Source of the DNA: Pseudoalteromonas sp. MEBiC 03607
Lineage (GTDB): Bacteria > Pseudomonadota > Gammaproteobacteria > Enterobacterales > Alteromonadaceae
Assembly (NCBI RefSeq): GCF_004792295.1
Contig: NZ_SRRY01000001.1
Coordinates: forward strand, 1,684,501 to 1,748,500
Length of the DNA: 64,000 nt
Reading direction: 5' to 3'
Part shown: positions 46,088-56,448 of the stretch, piece by piece
How the letters are laid out: every line of letters starts with the position of its first letter
Numbering within the stretch: the first letter of the stretch is position 1
Position numbers and translations under genes: made by a program
The notes under the pieces: generated by a model
Seen by the model: only the letters and a program-made list of their open reading frames with translations
Databases searched by the model: none
What the model was told of the DNA's origin: nothing

Positions 46088-46582
46088 ATGATCTGGGTTG
46101 ATTACGCCATACTTGGCATTATTGCACTATCCACTATCATCGGTTTAATACGTGGCTTTATAAAAGAAGCAATGTCTTTAGCGGTGTGGGCTGGCGCATT
46201 TATCATCTCTAGTTTGTTTTACCAATATTTAGCATCCTTCCTAACAAGTATTTCAGAACCCCTTTTAAGAAATGCAGCCGCAATTGCCATATTATTTTTT
46301 GCGACACTCCTGTTGGGTGGTTTACTAAACTATATTTTAGGTGAACTTGTACAGCGTACTGGTTTATCTGGCACAGACCGTGTTTTTGGCATTGTGTTTG
46401 GTGCTCTTCGTGGCGTGTTGGTCGTGAGCGCGTTACTTTTCTTTCTTGATGCTTTTACCGGTGCACCAAATACGCATTGGTGGGGCAACTCTATTTTGAT
46501 TCCAGAATTTGGCTTTGTTGTTGAGTGGTTCTTTTCGTACCTCGAAAACAACTCAAGCTTTTTAAATTCGGTAAACCGTTAA
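46088..46582 (+). CDS. cvpA: CvpA family membrane protein
   Basis: 164 residues, four membrane helices. [38 protein letters not shown] closely follows E. coli CvpA, which is linked to colicin V production and envelope tolerance to bile salts. The frame is also open from TTG 46079, but ATG 46088 gives the family start. The ribosome site is weak. purF follows 18 bases after the stop, as in E. coli, so they are co-transcribed. Confidence 0.92.
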   Translation: MIWVDYAILGIIALSTIIGLIRGFIKEAMSLAVWAGAFIISSLFYQYLASFLTSISEPLLRNAAAIAILFFATLLLGGLLNYILGELVQRTGLSGTDRVFGIVFGALRGVLVVSALLFFLDAFTGAPNTHWWGNSILIPEFGFVVEWFFSYLENNSSFLNSVNR

Positions 46583-46600
46583 TCGGCGAGGATAAATTTA

Positions 46601-48127
46601 ATGTGTGGTATCGTTGGCATAGTCGGCACTTCTCCTGTTAATCAGGCGTTATATGACGGCTTAACTGTTTTGCAACACCGTGGTCAAGATGCAGCGGGCA
46701 TCATTACCATTGAAAACAACACGTTTAGCTTACGCAAAGCCAATGGCCTAGTGAAAGATGTGTTTCATACCCGTCATATGAAACGTCTGCAAGGCACTAT
46801 TGGTATTGGCCATGTACGCTATCCGACAGCTGGTTCATCTAGCTCGTCTGAGGCGCAACCTTTCTATGTTAACTCGCCATTTGGTATTGCGCTTGCGCAC
46901 AATGGTAACTTAACAAATGCAGAAGCATTAAAGCAGCAATTATTTTCAGAAGCTCGCCGTCATGTTAATACAACATCAGACTCTGAAATCTTACTTAATA
47001 TCGTGGCGCATGAGTTAAGTAAGTCAAATAAGCTTAAGTTAGATGCAGAAGATATTTTCACCGCGGTAACCGAAGTTAATAACAAAGTGACAGGTGGTTA
47101 TGCAACAATTGCAATGATCATTGGCCACGGTATTGTTGCTTTTCGTGACCCTAACGGTATTCGTCCATTAGTTTTTGGTAAGCGTGAAACTGCAAATGGC
47201 ACTGAATATATGTTTGCATCTGAAAGCGTTGCATTAAAAACTGATGGTTTTGAGTTTGTGCGTGATGTTGCGCCAGGTGAAGCAATTTACGTTACTGAAG
47301 ACGGTCAGTTTTTCTCGCAAGCGTGTGCAGAAAAAGCTACTTACTCACCATGTATCTTCGAGTTTGTTTACTTTGCGCGCCCAGATTCAACAATTGACCG
47401 TATGTCTGTTTATGCAACGCGTGTAAACATGGGTACTAAGTTAGGTGAAAAAATCGCTCGCGAATGGGCCGACAAAGACATCGACGTTGTTATTCCAATT
47501 CCTGAAACATCATGTGATGTAGCACTTGAGATTGCCTCAGCTCTTAACTTGCCATACCGCCAAGGTTTTGTTAAAAACCGTTACATTGGCCGTACTTTCA
47601 TCATGCCTGGTCAAGAGATGCGTAAGAAATCAGTTCGTCAAAAACTGAATGCTATTGACCGTGAGTTCAAAGGTAAAAACGTATTACTTGTTGATGACTC
47701 AATTGTTCGTGGTACAACGTCAGCACAAATCGTTGAGATGGCTCGTGAGTCAGGTGCAAAGAACGTTTACTTTGCTTCAGCTGCGCCTGAGATTCGCTTC
47801 CCGAACGTGTATGGTATCGACATGCCATCGGCTGCAGAGTTAATTGCTCATGGTCGTGAAGTTGAAGATATCAATGCTAGCATTGGTGCGGATGGTCTTA
47901 TCTATCAATCGCTAGATGACTTGATTGCGGCGGTTAGCCAAGAGAACCCTGAAATCACTCGTTTCGAAACGTCTGTATTTGATGGCCAGTACATCACCGG
48001 CGATATTGATCAAGAGTACCTAAACCACATTGACCGTTTACGTAACGATTCAGCAAAATCAACGCGTGAAAATGCTATGTCTGCGGGTTTAGAACTTCAT
48101 AATCAAGAAGAAAATAGCGCTGACTAG
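46601..48127 (+). CDS. purF: Amidophosphoribosyltransferase
   Basis: 508 residues. MCGIVGIVG: Cys2 becomes the N-terminal glutaminase nucleophile after Met removal. [11 protein letters not shown] and [12 protein letters not shown] belong to the glutaminase domain; [14 protein letters not shown] is the PRPP-binding loop. It makes 5-phosphoribosylamine, the first step of de novo purine synthesis. Usual PurR control is expected, but no PurR box was recognised upstream, where the MITE pair lies. Confidence 0.98.
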   Translation: MCGIVGIVGTSPVNQALYDGLTVLQHRGQDAAGIITIENNTFSLRKANGLVKDVFHTRHMKRLQGTIGIGHVRYPTAGSSSSSEAQPFYVNSPFGIALAHNGNLTNAEALKQQLFSEARRHVNTTSDSEILLNIVAHELSKSNKLKLDAEDIFTAVTEVNNKVTGGYATIAMIIGHGIVAFRDPNGIRPLVFGKRETANGTEYMFASESVALKTDGFEFVRDVAPGEAIYVTEDGQFFSQACAEKATYSPCIFEFVYFARPDSTIDRMSVYATRVNMGTKLGEKIAREWADKDIDVVIPIPETSCDVALEIASALNLPYRQGFVKNRYIGRTFIMPGQEMRKKSVRQKLNAIDREFKGKNVLLVDDSIVRGTTSAQIVEMARESGAKNVYFASAAPEIRFPNVYGIDMPSAAELIAHGREVEDINASIGADGLIYQSLDDLIAAVSQENPEITRFETSVFDGQYITGDIDQEYLNHIDRLRNDSAKSTRENAMSAGLELHNQEENSAD

Positions 48128-48146
48128 TCACTGTTTTCAAGATGAT

Positions 48147-48174
48147 AAAAAAGGAGCTTTGCAGCTCCTTTTTT
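48147..48174 (+). terminator. Terminator after purF
   Basis: AAAAAAGGAGCT and AGCTCCTTTTTT pair around TTGC, with a T-run; the A-run on the other side allows use from the opposite strand. Confidence 0.88.
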
Positions 48175-48204
48175 GTTTTGGAAAGAAAGGAAATAATAAT
48201 GAAA

Positions 48205-48804
48205 TCAAGTAAACATGGGGTGAACAATACCGTTTGTCCAGAGTATAGCTGTTGCAGCTAAAATAATTACTAACAGAATAAGCCCGCAAGTAACGACCGA
48301 GCTTGCATAAATAAAACCTCTTTCCTCAGGTATGTGCATGAGAATAGGCACGCCTGTGTAAAGTAGGTAAACAGAATAGGCAAGTGCAACTAAGCCAACA
48401 CACACTACAAACCAAAGCTCTGGCAAAAATGCTGCAAATGACGACATAAACACTGGCGTTGCTGTATAAGCTGCAAGTTCTAGGGTTTGTGTGAAAGTGG
48501 GTTTAGCACCAAATGTTACTGCCATCCAATGAGCTAGATAAGCAAGCGCAAATACGCCTACTATGAGTGCAAAATACATCGCTACTGCGATCATCAATGC
48601 ACTATCATGGGTTAAAAATACAGCTTCACCAGAACCAATGCTCCATCCTAAGTGAACCGACGAATAGTAGCCCATAATTGAAGGGATACATGCAATTAAT
48701 AGGATATGAGATAGGCTATAGCGCAAACTCTCATGGCGATTATCAATCGTTTGCCATTCTTCGAGTGGATGGGCGTATAAGCCCCATAAGTGGTTTAAAA
48801 TCAT
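48205..48804 (-). CDS. Yip1-family membrane protein
   Basis: 199 residues with about five membrane helices. PLEEWQTIDNRHESLRYSLSHILLIACIPSIMGYYSS is the conserved N-terminal start of bacterial YIP1-domain proteins, and an acidic/aromatic N terminus precedes the helices. Function in bacteria is unknown. Stands alone, reading away from miaE, with convergent purF on the other side. ATG start. Confidence 0.8.
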   Translation of the reverse strand: MILNHLWGLYAHPLEEWQTIDNRHESLRYSLSHILLIACIPSIMGYYSSVHLGWSIGSGEAVFLTHDSALMIAVAMYFALIVGVFALAYLAHWMAVTFGAKPTFTQTLELAAYTATPVFMSSFAAFLPELWFVVCVGLVALAYSVYLLYTGVPILMHIPEERGFIYASSVVTCGLILLVIILAATAILWTNGIVHPMFT

Positions 48805-49019
48805 AATTGTTGCCCCTATAAAAAAGGAATAGTAGCTGTTTTATTTTTGTACAGCTTTGATTAAGTTATGGTTCAGTAATTAAATCTTGTCAAGAAGCTG
48901 AAATAATCGAAACAGTCGATTGAATGTAACTCTTTAGTGCATATAGGAAATTACTTTGCACTGATATGGGTCATGGAATGCAGGCTTAATTATGTGGTAA
49001 AATCAAACCAAGATTTTTG

Positions 49020-49793
49020 ATGAGAAGTTATTCAGTGCCTTATTCTGATTTGTTAGCGCCAATTCATGCTTTTTTAAAGTGCGAAACGCCTGATGAGTGG
49101 ATTGCTGCGGCAACCAAAAAAGAAAACTTAGATATAGTTTTAATCGATCACCTTATTTGTGAGTTAAAAGCGGCGCAAAGCGCGATGTTCTTAATTCGCA
49201 AATATGCCGTTGATAAAGAAAGTAGCGACGCTTTACTTGAATGGTTGAAGCCTTTTGAGACACTTATTTACAAGCGTGAAGGTGATTGGCGAGAGCTTGC
49301 AGATAAAAACAAGCTGACTAAGTCGATGATCCCAAAATCAAACTCTCCATATGGGCAAGATCTCATTGATAAAATGGTCATGCTTATTAAAGAAGAGCTG
49401 CACCACTTCTATCAAGTGTTGGAGATCATGGATGAGTACGGCATTGAATATAAAAGTATTACTCCGTGTCGTTATGCTAAAGGCATGCTTCGCCATGTAA
49501 AAACTTACGAGCCAGATGCTTTAGTTGATAAGTTAATTATCGGTGCTTACATCGAAGCCCGCTCTTGTGAGCGTTTTGCTAAATTAGCCCCGCATGTTGA
49601 TAAGCGTTTAGGTGATTTTTATATCTCACTCCTGCGCTCTGAAGCGCGCCATTATCAAGATTATCTAACCCTTGCGCAAGAAATCAGTGAGTTTGATATT
49701 ACTGAGCGTGTTGAATTTTTTGGTCAACTTGAAGCTGAGCTTATTTCAACCCCAGATGAAGACTTTAAATTTCACAGCGGTGTGCCTGCATAA
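49020..49793 (+). CDS. miaE: tRNA-(ms2io6A)-hydroxylase
   Basis: 257 residues. Ferritin-like di-iron fold: IDHLICELKAAQSAM, EELHHFYQVLEIM, IEARSCERFAKLAP and RSEARHYQDYLTLA supply the Glu and His ligands of MiaE. It hydroxylates the isopentenyl group of ms2i6A-37 in tRNAs reading UNN codons, using oxygen. ATG 49020 is taken; TTG 49017 directly before is in frame. No good ribosome site is visible. Confidence 0.93.
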   Translation: MRSYSVPYSDLLAPIHAFLKCETPDEWIAAATKKENLDIVLIDHLICELKAAQSAMFLIRKYAVDKESSDALLEWLKPFETLIYKREGDWRELADKNKLTKSMIPKSNSPYGQDLIDKMVMLIKEELHHFYQVLEIMDEYGIEYKSITPCRYAKGMLRHVKTYEPDALVDKLIIGAYIEARSCERFAKLAPHVDKRLGDFYISLLRSEARHYQDYLTLAQEISEFDITERVEFFGQLEAELISTPDEDFKFHSGVPA

Positions 49794-50017
49794 TATATTA
49801 AATCAGAGCGCCTGTTTGGCGCTCTAGTTCATTTATCTTGCCAAGTTTAGTGGGTTTTACCCCTATCCAAATTAGCTAATTCTCATTACTTTTCTAATAC
49901 TTATTCATTTATTGTTTTAGTAAATAATTTGTACCTTTTAAAATCTTGCACTACCTTTGACCTAGGTTGCTATTAACATTCGTAAAATAGAATCATAAGT
50001 TGTTAAAAGGAGAAGTC

Positions 50018-52240
50018 ATGCGTGATTCTAATGTGCCTTTCGAGTTTAAAGAAGATGCTTCTGAACAATCGTATGCCCAAAAAACATGGAAAGTTTTAAC
50101 GGTTGAAGATGACTTAAACTACCAACAAGCATTACTAAACAGTTTTAATGCCATATCTCTAGATAACAATGAGTCTCTTGAGGTATTAACGGCAAATTCA
50201 GTGTCAGAGGCATCGTCTGTTTTATCGCGCCATAAAGATATCGCTATTGTATTTCTTGATGTGGTAATGGAAGAAGATGATTCAGGCCTAAGGCTTGTAA
50301 ATACCATTCGCCACGTTTTAGGCAATAACGATATACGCATAGTGCTATTAACAGGACAACCAAGCTTTGCTCCTGAACCACAAGTAATGCAATCGCTTGA
50401 TATTGACGAATACTGGAATAAGTCAGATATGACGGTAGATAAGCTTAAATCTATCGTTAGTAGCCATCTTCGTACGTATCAATACATTTCGCAAATCTCA
50501 AGTGCTAAACAAGGACTGCAGCTAGTGCTCGATGCAGCAAGAAGCATTAATAGTAAACACGATATACGTGCGTTTTCTCACGCGGTGCTAGATGAAATAG
50601 GTAAAATTTTGCACCTATCTAAGGGAGGCGGCGTATTATGCGTTGGCAATGAAATGCACTTTGATAAACACCCCAAAGTTATAACTAGTATCGGCTGCTA
50701 TAGAGGGCTTGATGGTAAAGAGCTCAGCACAGATGTGCTCAGTGAAGAAGCACAGGAATCGTTTATTTCAGCCAGAGATAAAAAAGAGCATGTGTTTTCT
50801 GAGCATTACAGTGTTTTTTATTTTGATACCGCAGACGTTGATATTAGCTATTACATCACGATTGTTAAATCAGATGTTCCCATCGACGAGCATAATGTAT
50901 TTTTACTAAAGGTATTTAGTGAAAATGTCAGTACAGGCTTTTCGAATATTGCACTGATGAACCGGCTTACTGAGCTTGCTTACACCGATATAACGCTAAA
51001 CATGCCCAACAGGAACTGGCTCCAGCGCGAAATCGATAATATGAACAAATACGAACAAGCAGAAACTCAGTTAGTGGTGTTTGAGATACTTCAGTTTGAC
51101 GAAAAATCTTTTCGGTTTGGCTATGAATTTTGTAAAAAAACACATCTAAAAATGCGCGAGAATATTTTGCAAGCTTTAGCCCCATATCACCCTCGTATCG
51201 CTGTTTTTAAAAGTGATTGTTTAGGTGTTTTAGTGTCAAGCCATGCATTTGAAGATGAAAGTATTATTGACTCTTTAAAACGTCAATCTTTTGAAATTGA
51301 TGGGGTAAAACAGTTTTTAGATGTGCGTATTTTAGTTATGCAGCTAATCGCCTTTGAAGATCATAACGCAGAGCAAATATTCAATTTAGCAGAGTCTACT
51401 CTTAATGATGAAAACTCACAAAGAGCTGAGCTTCTCTATTATACGTTAGATAATACCAAAGCAATCACCCGGCGCTATGAGCTTATGCAAGAGTTGCGCA
51501 CTGCAATTCGCAACAAAGAACTTCAAGTAGCCCTACAGCCTAAGATTAATTTAACCACAGATGAAGTGATTGGTTTTGAAGCATTGGCGCGATGGCAAAG
51601 AGATGATGGAACATTTGTCAGACCCGATGAGTTTATTGCACTTGCCGAAACTGCAGGGCTTATCAGTGAGTTAGACAAACTTATTTTCGATAAAATAATG
51701 CAGACGATTAAGCAATTTGCAGAGCAGGGCGTTAGTTTGCCAATCGCGTTTAATGCATCGACGTTTGATTTGTTAGCCGATGATTACTTTGTTGAGGTTG
51801 CAGCACGCATTGAGGAGTATGGCATTTCACCTTCGTTACTTGAGCTTGAAGTAACAGAGACTCAAGCGATTTTTAACTATGAAAAGATCAATACATGTTT
51901 ATGTCGTTTTGCGGGCTTGGGTATAAAAATTAGTATTGATGATTTTGGTACTGGCTATTCATCACTTGCCCATATTAGCGAAATTCCTGCGCAGATAATA
52001 AAAATAGATCGCTGCTTTGTAACCGATATTCAAGAGTCAAAATCTAACCAACACATTATCGAAATGATAATGTTGCTGGCAGAAAAATTCGGCTTTGAAG
52101 TAACAGCTGAGGGCATTGAAACAGAAGCTGAACACAACTGGCTTATTGAAGCTGGGTGTAACATAGGGCAGGGCTACTATTACGCAAAACCCATGTTTTA
52201 TGATGATGCATTGCAGTGGCTAAAGGGCAGGTATAATTAA
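50018..52240 (+). CDS. Response regulator: receiver, DUF3369, degenerate GGDEF, EAL
   Basis: 740 residues. Receiver domain 25-145 with acidic pair at 30-32 and phosphoacceptor Asp81 (VFLDVVM). A DUF3369-like sensor region follows (~150-310), then a GGDEF-type fold that has kept NMPNRNWL but lost the GGDEF signature (FKSDCLGVLVS instead). The C-terminal EAL domain is complete: FEALARW with EAL at 521-523, FNAS, ELEVTET, DDFGTGYSS, KIDRCF, TAEGIETE and GQGYYYAKP, so c-di-GMP phosphodiesterase activity is expected. ATG 50018 is preceded by AAAGGAG at the right distance; TTG 50000 is less likely. The histidine kinase gene follows after five bases. Confidence 0.9.
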   Translation: MRDSNVPFEFKEDASEQSYAQKTWKVLTVEDDLNYQQALLNSFNAISLDNNESLEVLTANSVSEASSVLSRHKDIAIVFLDVVMEEDDSGLRLVNTIRHVLGNNDIRIVLLTGQPSFAPEPQVMQSLDIDEYWNKSDMTVDKLKSIVSSHLRTYQYISQISSAKQGLQLVLDAARSINSKHDIRAFSHAVLDEIGKILHLSKGGGVLCVGNEMHFDKHPKVITSIGCYRGLDGKELSTDVLSEEAQESFISARDKKEHVFSEHYSVFYFDTADVDISYYITIVKSDVPIDEHNVFLLKVFSENVSTGFSNIALMNRLTELAYTDITLNMPNRNWLQREIDNMNKYEQAETQLVVFEILQFDEKSFRFGYEFCKKTHLKMRENILQALAPYHPRIAVFKSDCLGVLVSSHAFEDESIIDSLKRQSFEIDGVKQFLDVRILVMQLIAFEDHNAEQIFNLAESTLNDENSQRAELLYYTLDNTKAITRRYELMQELRTAIRNKELQVALQPKINLTTDEVIGFEALARWQRDDGTFVRPDEFIALAETAGLISELDKLIFDKIMQTIKQFAEQGVSLPIAFNASTFDLLADDYFVEVAARIEEYGISPSLLELEVTETQAIFNYEKINTCLCRFAGLGIKISIDDFGTGYSSLAHISEIPAQIIKIDRCFVTDIQESKSNQHIIEMIMLLAEKFGFEVTAEGIETEAEHNWLIEAGCNIGQGYYYAKPMFYDDALQWLKGRYN

Positions 52241-52245
52241 CTATT

Positions 52246-54147
52246 ATGGTAGAAGTAACAAGCCAATATAAGTCACTGAAAAAAATTCTACTTTTTAAAT
52301 TTATGGTGATGGTTGCTGTTAGCTTATTAATTAGCTTGATGGTTTATGTGATCCAGTATCAAATACAAAAAAGTAGTATCACGCTTTTGCAAGATAACAC
52401 CTTACTTGCCGCTCATAACACCTTAAGCAGAGAGCTTGGCGATGTTCGAAAAGTGGTTAAGTTGCTGGTGGCCGATGACATATTAAAGCAAAGTGATGAA
52501 AACGAATTACTTGAGCAACAAATACAAACCCATTTTGTGAACTTTGGTTTAGCCGCAGAAAACATTTCTCAAATTCGTTGGTTAGATAGTGAAGGCCAAG
52601 AAAAGTACCGTGTTAACTTTAAGGCAGGACAAGCAGAGCTAGTACCAAAACAACAGCTACAAAATAAAAGTAGTCGTTATTATTTTACCGAGGGGATGGA
52701 GCACAGTAAGGGGGACGTTTATATCACGCCAATAGATTTAAATGTCGAGCGCGGCGCAGTTGTTACACCACATGAACCAACATTAAGAGCATCTTATCGA
52801 ACCATAAGCGATAGCTTTATTCTAAACGGGTTAATTGTTGTCAATTTTGACCTGTCGAAAACTCTACAGCAAATAAAGTCACTCAGTACCATGCAAGCAC
52901 AAATACAATTAATTAATGGTGAAGGTTATTGGTTGTTACATCCACGCAAAGATAAAGAGTGGGGGTTTATGCTGGAGCAGCCGATGCTGACACTCGGTAA
53001 AGAAGATAGCCAATTATGGCAAGTCATCACCCAGTTGCCAAAATCTCAGGATCTTATTGCATCGCATAGTCATGCAACTAGCTTTTTAAAAATGACCTTA
53101 GGTAATAATAGCGCAAATGGTACAAACGATATTATTGTACTGGTAAAGGCTGATGATTCGGTGCAAAACGAGATTGTTTTATGGTCTTTTTTTATTGCTT
53201 TTGCATGTGCTGTAAGCTTGATATCAATTTCTGGCTTATATCTGAAACGCAGTTATCGTGACCAACGTCAGATTATTAAAGCCAGAGCACACTTAGAGCA
53301 CGAGCAGCAGGAGCTGTTAGCAGCCAATACTAAATTACAACGTTACATAAAACAGCAGCATCAATTACAGGGTGAGCTTATTGAAGCACAAAGGTTGTCA
53401 TCACTCGGTTTAATGGTGGCAGGTGTGGCCCACGAAATGAATACACCATTGGGTGGTGCTGCTATTTCACTATCAAATGCGCAATTAATTAATCAACAAC
53501 TCAAAGATAAAATTGACCAAGGGTTCACAAAACAGTTTTTAGAAACGAGTGTTGAACGTATTGCCGATAATTTGTCGCTCTCAAAAGTAAATTTAGATAA
53601 AGCGATCGCTCATGTGAAAAGCTTTAAAGAAATGGCCCATGATCGCTCGAATGATCAACTTGTTAGCTTTAATATCGAAAAAGTCATCCATGATCTTCTA
53701 CTGGGTTTAAAATCTCGCTTTAAAGCTTCAAAAGTAACCATAGAAACTAAAATCGATGTCAAAAAAGACATTATTAGTCGCCCTGGGATTATCTCTCAGG
53801 CTATCGAGAGTTTAATCGTTAATGCAATTTCTCACGCCTTTGACGAGGTTGATAACAAACAAATTCAATTGCATGTACATTTAAATCAACAAGGTGACCT
53901 TTGTATTAGCGTTTCTGATAATGGTTGTGGGATTGATGACTCTTTGCGTAGTAACTTATTTGACCCCTTCGTGACTACATCTAGAAACCATGGTCATACA
54001 GGGTTAGGTTTGTATCTTGTGCATGAATGGGTTACGAGTGTTCTTAACGGAAAAATCCAGCTAGTTGCAAGCAAAGACCTACCTGAAGGAATAGCAACCC
54101 AGTTTAAGATAACCTTGCCAGGCTTGAAAAAGAACAAAATTAGTTAG
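52246..54147 (+). CDS. Sensor histidine kinase with periplasmic Cache-like domain
   Basis: 633 residues. Membrane helices at ~16-36 and ~311-333 enclose a periplasmic Cache-like sensor (IRWLDSEGQEKYRVNF, FILNGLIVVNFDLSKTL). A coiled-coil linker leads to the kinase core: phospho-His396 in VAHEMNTPLGGA, N box with Asn526, DNGCGI at 558, and GHTGLGLYLVHEW. No receiver domain of its own. It almost certainly phosphorylates the receiver-EAL protein encoded just before it. ATG with no strong ribosome site, five bases after the upstream stop, so coupled. The last eight bases overlap the convergent binding-protein gene. Confidence 0.92.
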   Translation: MVEVTSQYKSLKKILLFKFMVMVAVSLLISLMVYVIQYQIQKSSITLLQDNTLLAAHNTLSRELGDVRKVVKLLVADDILKQSDENELLEQQIQTHFVNFGLAAENISQIRWLDSEGQEKYRVNFKAGQAELVPKQQLQNKSSRYYFTEGMEHSKGDVYITPIDLNVERGAVVTPHEPTLRASYRTISDSFILNGLIVVNFDLSKTLQQIKSLSTMQAQIQLINGEGYWLLHPRKDKEWGFMLEQPMLTLGKEDSQLWQVITQLPKSQDLIASHSHATSFLKMTLGNNSANGTNDIIVLVKADDSVQNEIVLWSFFIAFACAVSLISISGLYLKRSYRDQRQIIKARAHLEHEQQELLAANTKLQRYIKQQHQLQGELIEAQRLSSLGLMVAGVAHEMNTPLGGAAISLSNAQLINQQLKDKIDQGFTKQFLETSVERIADNLSLSKVNLDKAIAHVKSFKEMAHDRSNDQLVSFNIEKVIHDLLLGLKSRFKASKVTIETKIDVKKDIISRPGIISQAIESLIVNAISHAFDEVDNKQIQLHVHLNQQGDLCISVSDNGCGIDDSLRSNLFDPFVTTSRNHGHTGLGLYLVHEWVTSVLNGKIQLVASKDLPEGIATQFKITLPGLKKNKIS

Positions 54148-54934
54148 CATAGGTTTTTTCATATAGTTGCGTAATGTGACTAATTTCTTTTTCATTCAGT
54201 TTATAATGCTTCAGTATCTCTAAAAGCTTGCCTGACGCCGTAATTGCTTTAAGACCTAAAGATAAACTTTGCTGAAAAAGCTCAGCCTGAGGGTGATTTT
54301 TATCAGTAATCACATGTAAGTGTTGAGTAGCAAGATAGGGGGTAACTATTTCTAACTCTGTTTGCTTTGCTTGCTGTAGGCGTTCGCTATTATCGAGCCA
54401 ATACAAGGCAACTTCTTTTGTGCCTGCAACTAAATCAACACGACCATGCTTTAATAGCAACAAGCTCTCAATCAAGCTACCTGTGGTTGTCACGCTAAGG
54501 TTTGGGTGGTGCTCAAATTGCTCACTTACCACATAGTCTTCACCTTTACTGATTGTATATGGCTTTAATGAATACAAAGAGCCAGTGTAAGTTATTTTGC
54601 TATCAACACGCTTGAATAACACTGTATGTGCGGTTGCTAATGAAGGTGAATATGTAAAATCTCTCGCTCTTTGCTTTGTATAAAAAGCACCTAGCACTGC
54701 GACACGTTTATGGCGCGTGGCAAGCTTCAGTGCGCGAGCCCAATGTGTATATTCTATGCTGGCTTTTTGCCCTTGAGTTTTTAATGCGGCAACAATAACT
54801 TCATGTAACCAACCAGGCTTACTCTGCTCACCAATAAAATAGGGAGGAAAAGGCTCAGTGACCAACTGCCAGGTTTGGCTATTAATCGAAAAGCTAAGCA
54901 CTAAACAGCTACACAAGTATATAAATCGGTTCAC
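54140..54934 (-). CDS. Periplasmic solute-binding protein (SBP_bac_3 type)
   Basis: 264 residues. Signal peptide ~1-19 (ending SINS), then an extracellular solute-binding family 3 fold beginning WQLVTEPFPPYFIGE, with the VDLVAGTKEVALYWL segment near the hinge. No ABC permease or ATPase is nearby, so it may be an orphan ligand sensor rather than a transporter part. It is convergent with the histidine kinase gene and overlaps it by eight bases, which suggests a possible link to that kinase (inference). ATG start. Confidence 0.82.
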   Translation of the reverse strand: MNRFIYLCSCLVLSFSINSQTWQLVTEPFPPYFIGEQSKPGWLHEVIVAALKTQGQKASIEYTHWARALKLATRHKRVAVLGAFYTKQRARDFTYSPSLATAHTVLFKRVDSKITYTGSLYSLKPYTISKGEDYVVSEQFEHHPNLSVTTTGSLIESLLLLKHGRVDLVAGTKEVALYWLDNSERLQQAKQTELEIVTPYLATQHLHVITDKNHPQAELFQQSLSLGLKAITASGKLLEILKHYKLNEKEISHITQLYEKTYAN

Positions 54935-54991
54935 CTAACATGCCCGTTTTTATTTGATACACAACTAAAGCATAGCTAATAAACTGATGAT

Positions 54992-55723
54992 TTAAAGCGG
55001 AGTGTAAATTAGCTCTTGTTTATCTGGAGTTACTCTTAGGTATGACCCTTGTTCATACCAATCACCCAGCACGGTGCGAGTATGGGTATCGCCATTAACA
55101 TTATAGTAGTGAACATTAGGGCGGTGGGTATGACCATGGATCATATTCTTAACCTGATGTTTTTTAAACATGGTTAATACCGCATCTTCTGTAACATCAA
55201 GAATTTCTAATGCTTTACCAGCTTGGCTTTGTTTTGATTTTTCGCGGGCGTTGCGAGCAATCTTTTTGCGATACCAAAGCGGCATAGCAAGCATTAATTT
55301 TGGCCACCACCAACCACGGCTTTTTTTGCGAAACTTTTGATATTCAACATCTTGGGTGCACATTTCATCACCATGCAGGATAACCGTTGGGGTGCCGTAT
55401 AAATCAATAACAACTTGTTCGGGTAATAAAGTCATACTCGCGCTTTTGGCATAGCCTTCACGCATAATGAAATCGCGGTTACCATGAATAAAAAACACCT
55501 TAGTACCACTTTCACTTACCTGGCTTAAACGTGTGGCAACGCTCACTGAAAGGTCAGTTTGATAGTCATCACCTACCCATACTTCAAAAAAGTCACCTAA
55601 AATATACAGGGCATCAACGTCATCATTAATAATCTTGCTATCAAGAAAATCAAAAAATGCCGCAGTGATGTCTGGGCGGTTTTCTGTTAAGTGGAGATCG
55701 GCAATAAAATAACTTTGTTTCAT
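54992..55723 (-). CDS. lpxH: UDP-2,3-diacylglucosamine diphosphatase
   Basis: 243 residues starting at the ATG at 55723 (MKQSYFIADLHL), chosen over an upstream in-frame ATG because the family begins here. Metallophosphatase motifs: DLHL, GDFFEVWVGDD, HGNRDFIM, HGDEMC and HGHTHRP. It makes lipid X in lipid A synthesis at the inner membrane. ppiB precedes it, as in E. coli, but a strong terminator stem lies 11 bases before the start codon. Confidence 0.95.
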   Translation of the reverse strand: MKQSYFIADLHLTENRPDITAAFFDFLDSKIINDDVDALYILGDFFEVWVGDDYQTDLSVSVATRLSQVSESGTKVFFIHGNRDFIMREGYAKSASMTLLPEQVVIDLYGTPTVILHGDEMCTQDVEYQKFRKKSRGWWWPKLMLAMPLWYRKKIARNAREKSKQSQAGKALEILDVTEDAVLTMFKKHQVKNMIHGHTHRPNVHYYNVNGDTHTRTVLGDWYEQGSYLRVTPDKQELIYTPL

Positions 55724-55733
55724 GGTTACTCGC

Positions 55734-55762
55734 AAAAAAGCGGGCAAAGGCCCGCTTAAAAA
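55734..55762 (-). terminator. Terminator between ppiB and lpxH
   Basis: On the minus strand AAGCGGGC and GCCCGCTT pair around CTTT and end in six T. It follows ppiB and ends 11 bases before the lpxH start codon. Confidence 0.8.
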
Positions 55763-55779
55763 AGTACTAAACGATTAAA

Positions 55780-56271
55780 TTAGCTAACCGTTACTTTTTC
55801 GATAATTACATCTTCAAGTGGTACGTCTTGGTGGAAACCTGCGCTGCCAGTTGCAACACCTTTGATTTTGTTTACCACGTCCATACCTTCAACAACTTCT
55901 GCAAACACGCAGTAGCCCCAGCCTTGTGAAGTTTCACTGCTGAAGTTTAAGAAGTCATTGTCGTTAACGTTAATGAAAAACTGCGCAGTTGCTGAATGTG
56001 GATCCGGCGTGCGCGCCATTGCTAATGTGCCTACTTTATTTGCAAGGCCATTGTTTGCTTCGTTTTCGATAGGGTTGTTTACTTCTTTTTGAACCATACC
56101 TGGCTCAAAGCCACCGCCTTGTACCATAAAACCATCAATTACACGGTGAAAGATAGTGCCGTTATAAAAGCCAGAGTTTGCATACTCTAAGAAGTTTTTA
56201 ACTGTGTTTGGTGCATCGTTTTCGTGCATTTTGATGGTGATGTCACCAAAGTTTGTGTGTAGTACAACCAT
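55780..56271 (-). CDS. ppiB: Peptidyl-prolyl cis-trans isomerase B (cyclophilin)
   Basis: 163 residues, cytosolic cyclophilin without signal. [33 protein letters not shown] carries the active-site FHR, and [25 protein letters not shown] the FF..W region. It speeds proline isomerisation in folding. Divergent from cysS and upstream of lpxH, the order found in E. coli. ATG start. Confidence 0.96.
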   Translation of the reverse strand: MVVLHTNFGDITIKMHENDAPNTVKNFLEYANSGFYNGTIFHRVIDGFMVQGGGFEPGMVQKEVNNPIENEANNGLANKVGTLAMARTPDPHSATAQFFINVNDNDFLNFSSETSQGWGYCVFAEVVEGMDVVNKIKGVATGSAGFHQDVPLEDVIIEKVTVS

Positions 56272-56448
56272 GAGGTTTCCTATATCTGGTTTAATAATGG
56301 CACTATTTTATAGTAGTTGTCTTTGATTAACAAAGAGCTTGTTTAAAACGATTAACAAAGTGCTTATTCAATTGATAAAGCGCTAGAGCAGCGGCTTTGC
56401 AAGTGTTAACATAGAGAATCTCGAAACACCGTTAAGGACATTTTATAA

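Noticed and set aside
50960..51440. Active diguanylate cyclase domain in the receiver-EAL protein
   Set aside because: The fold is recognisable but the GGDEF signature is missing, so only the EAL activity is claimed.
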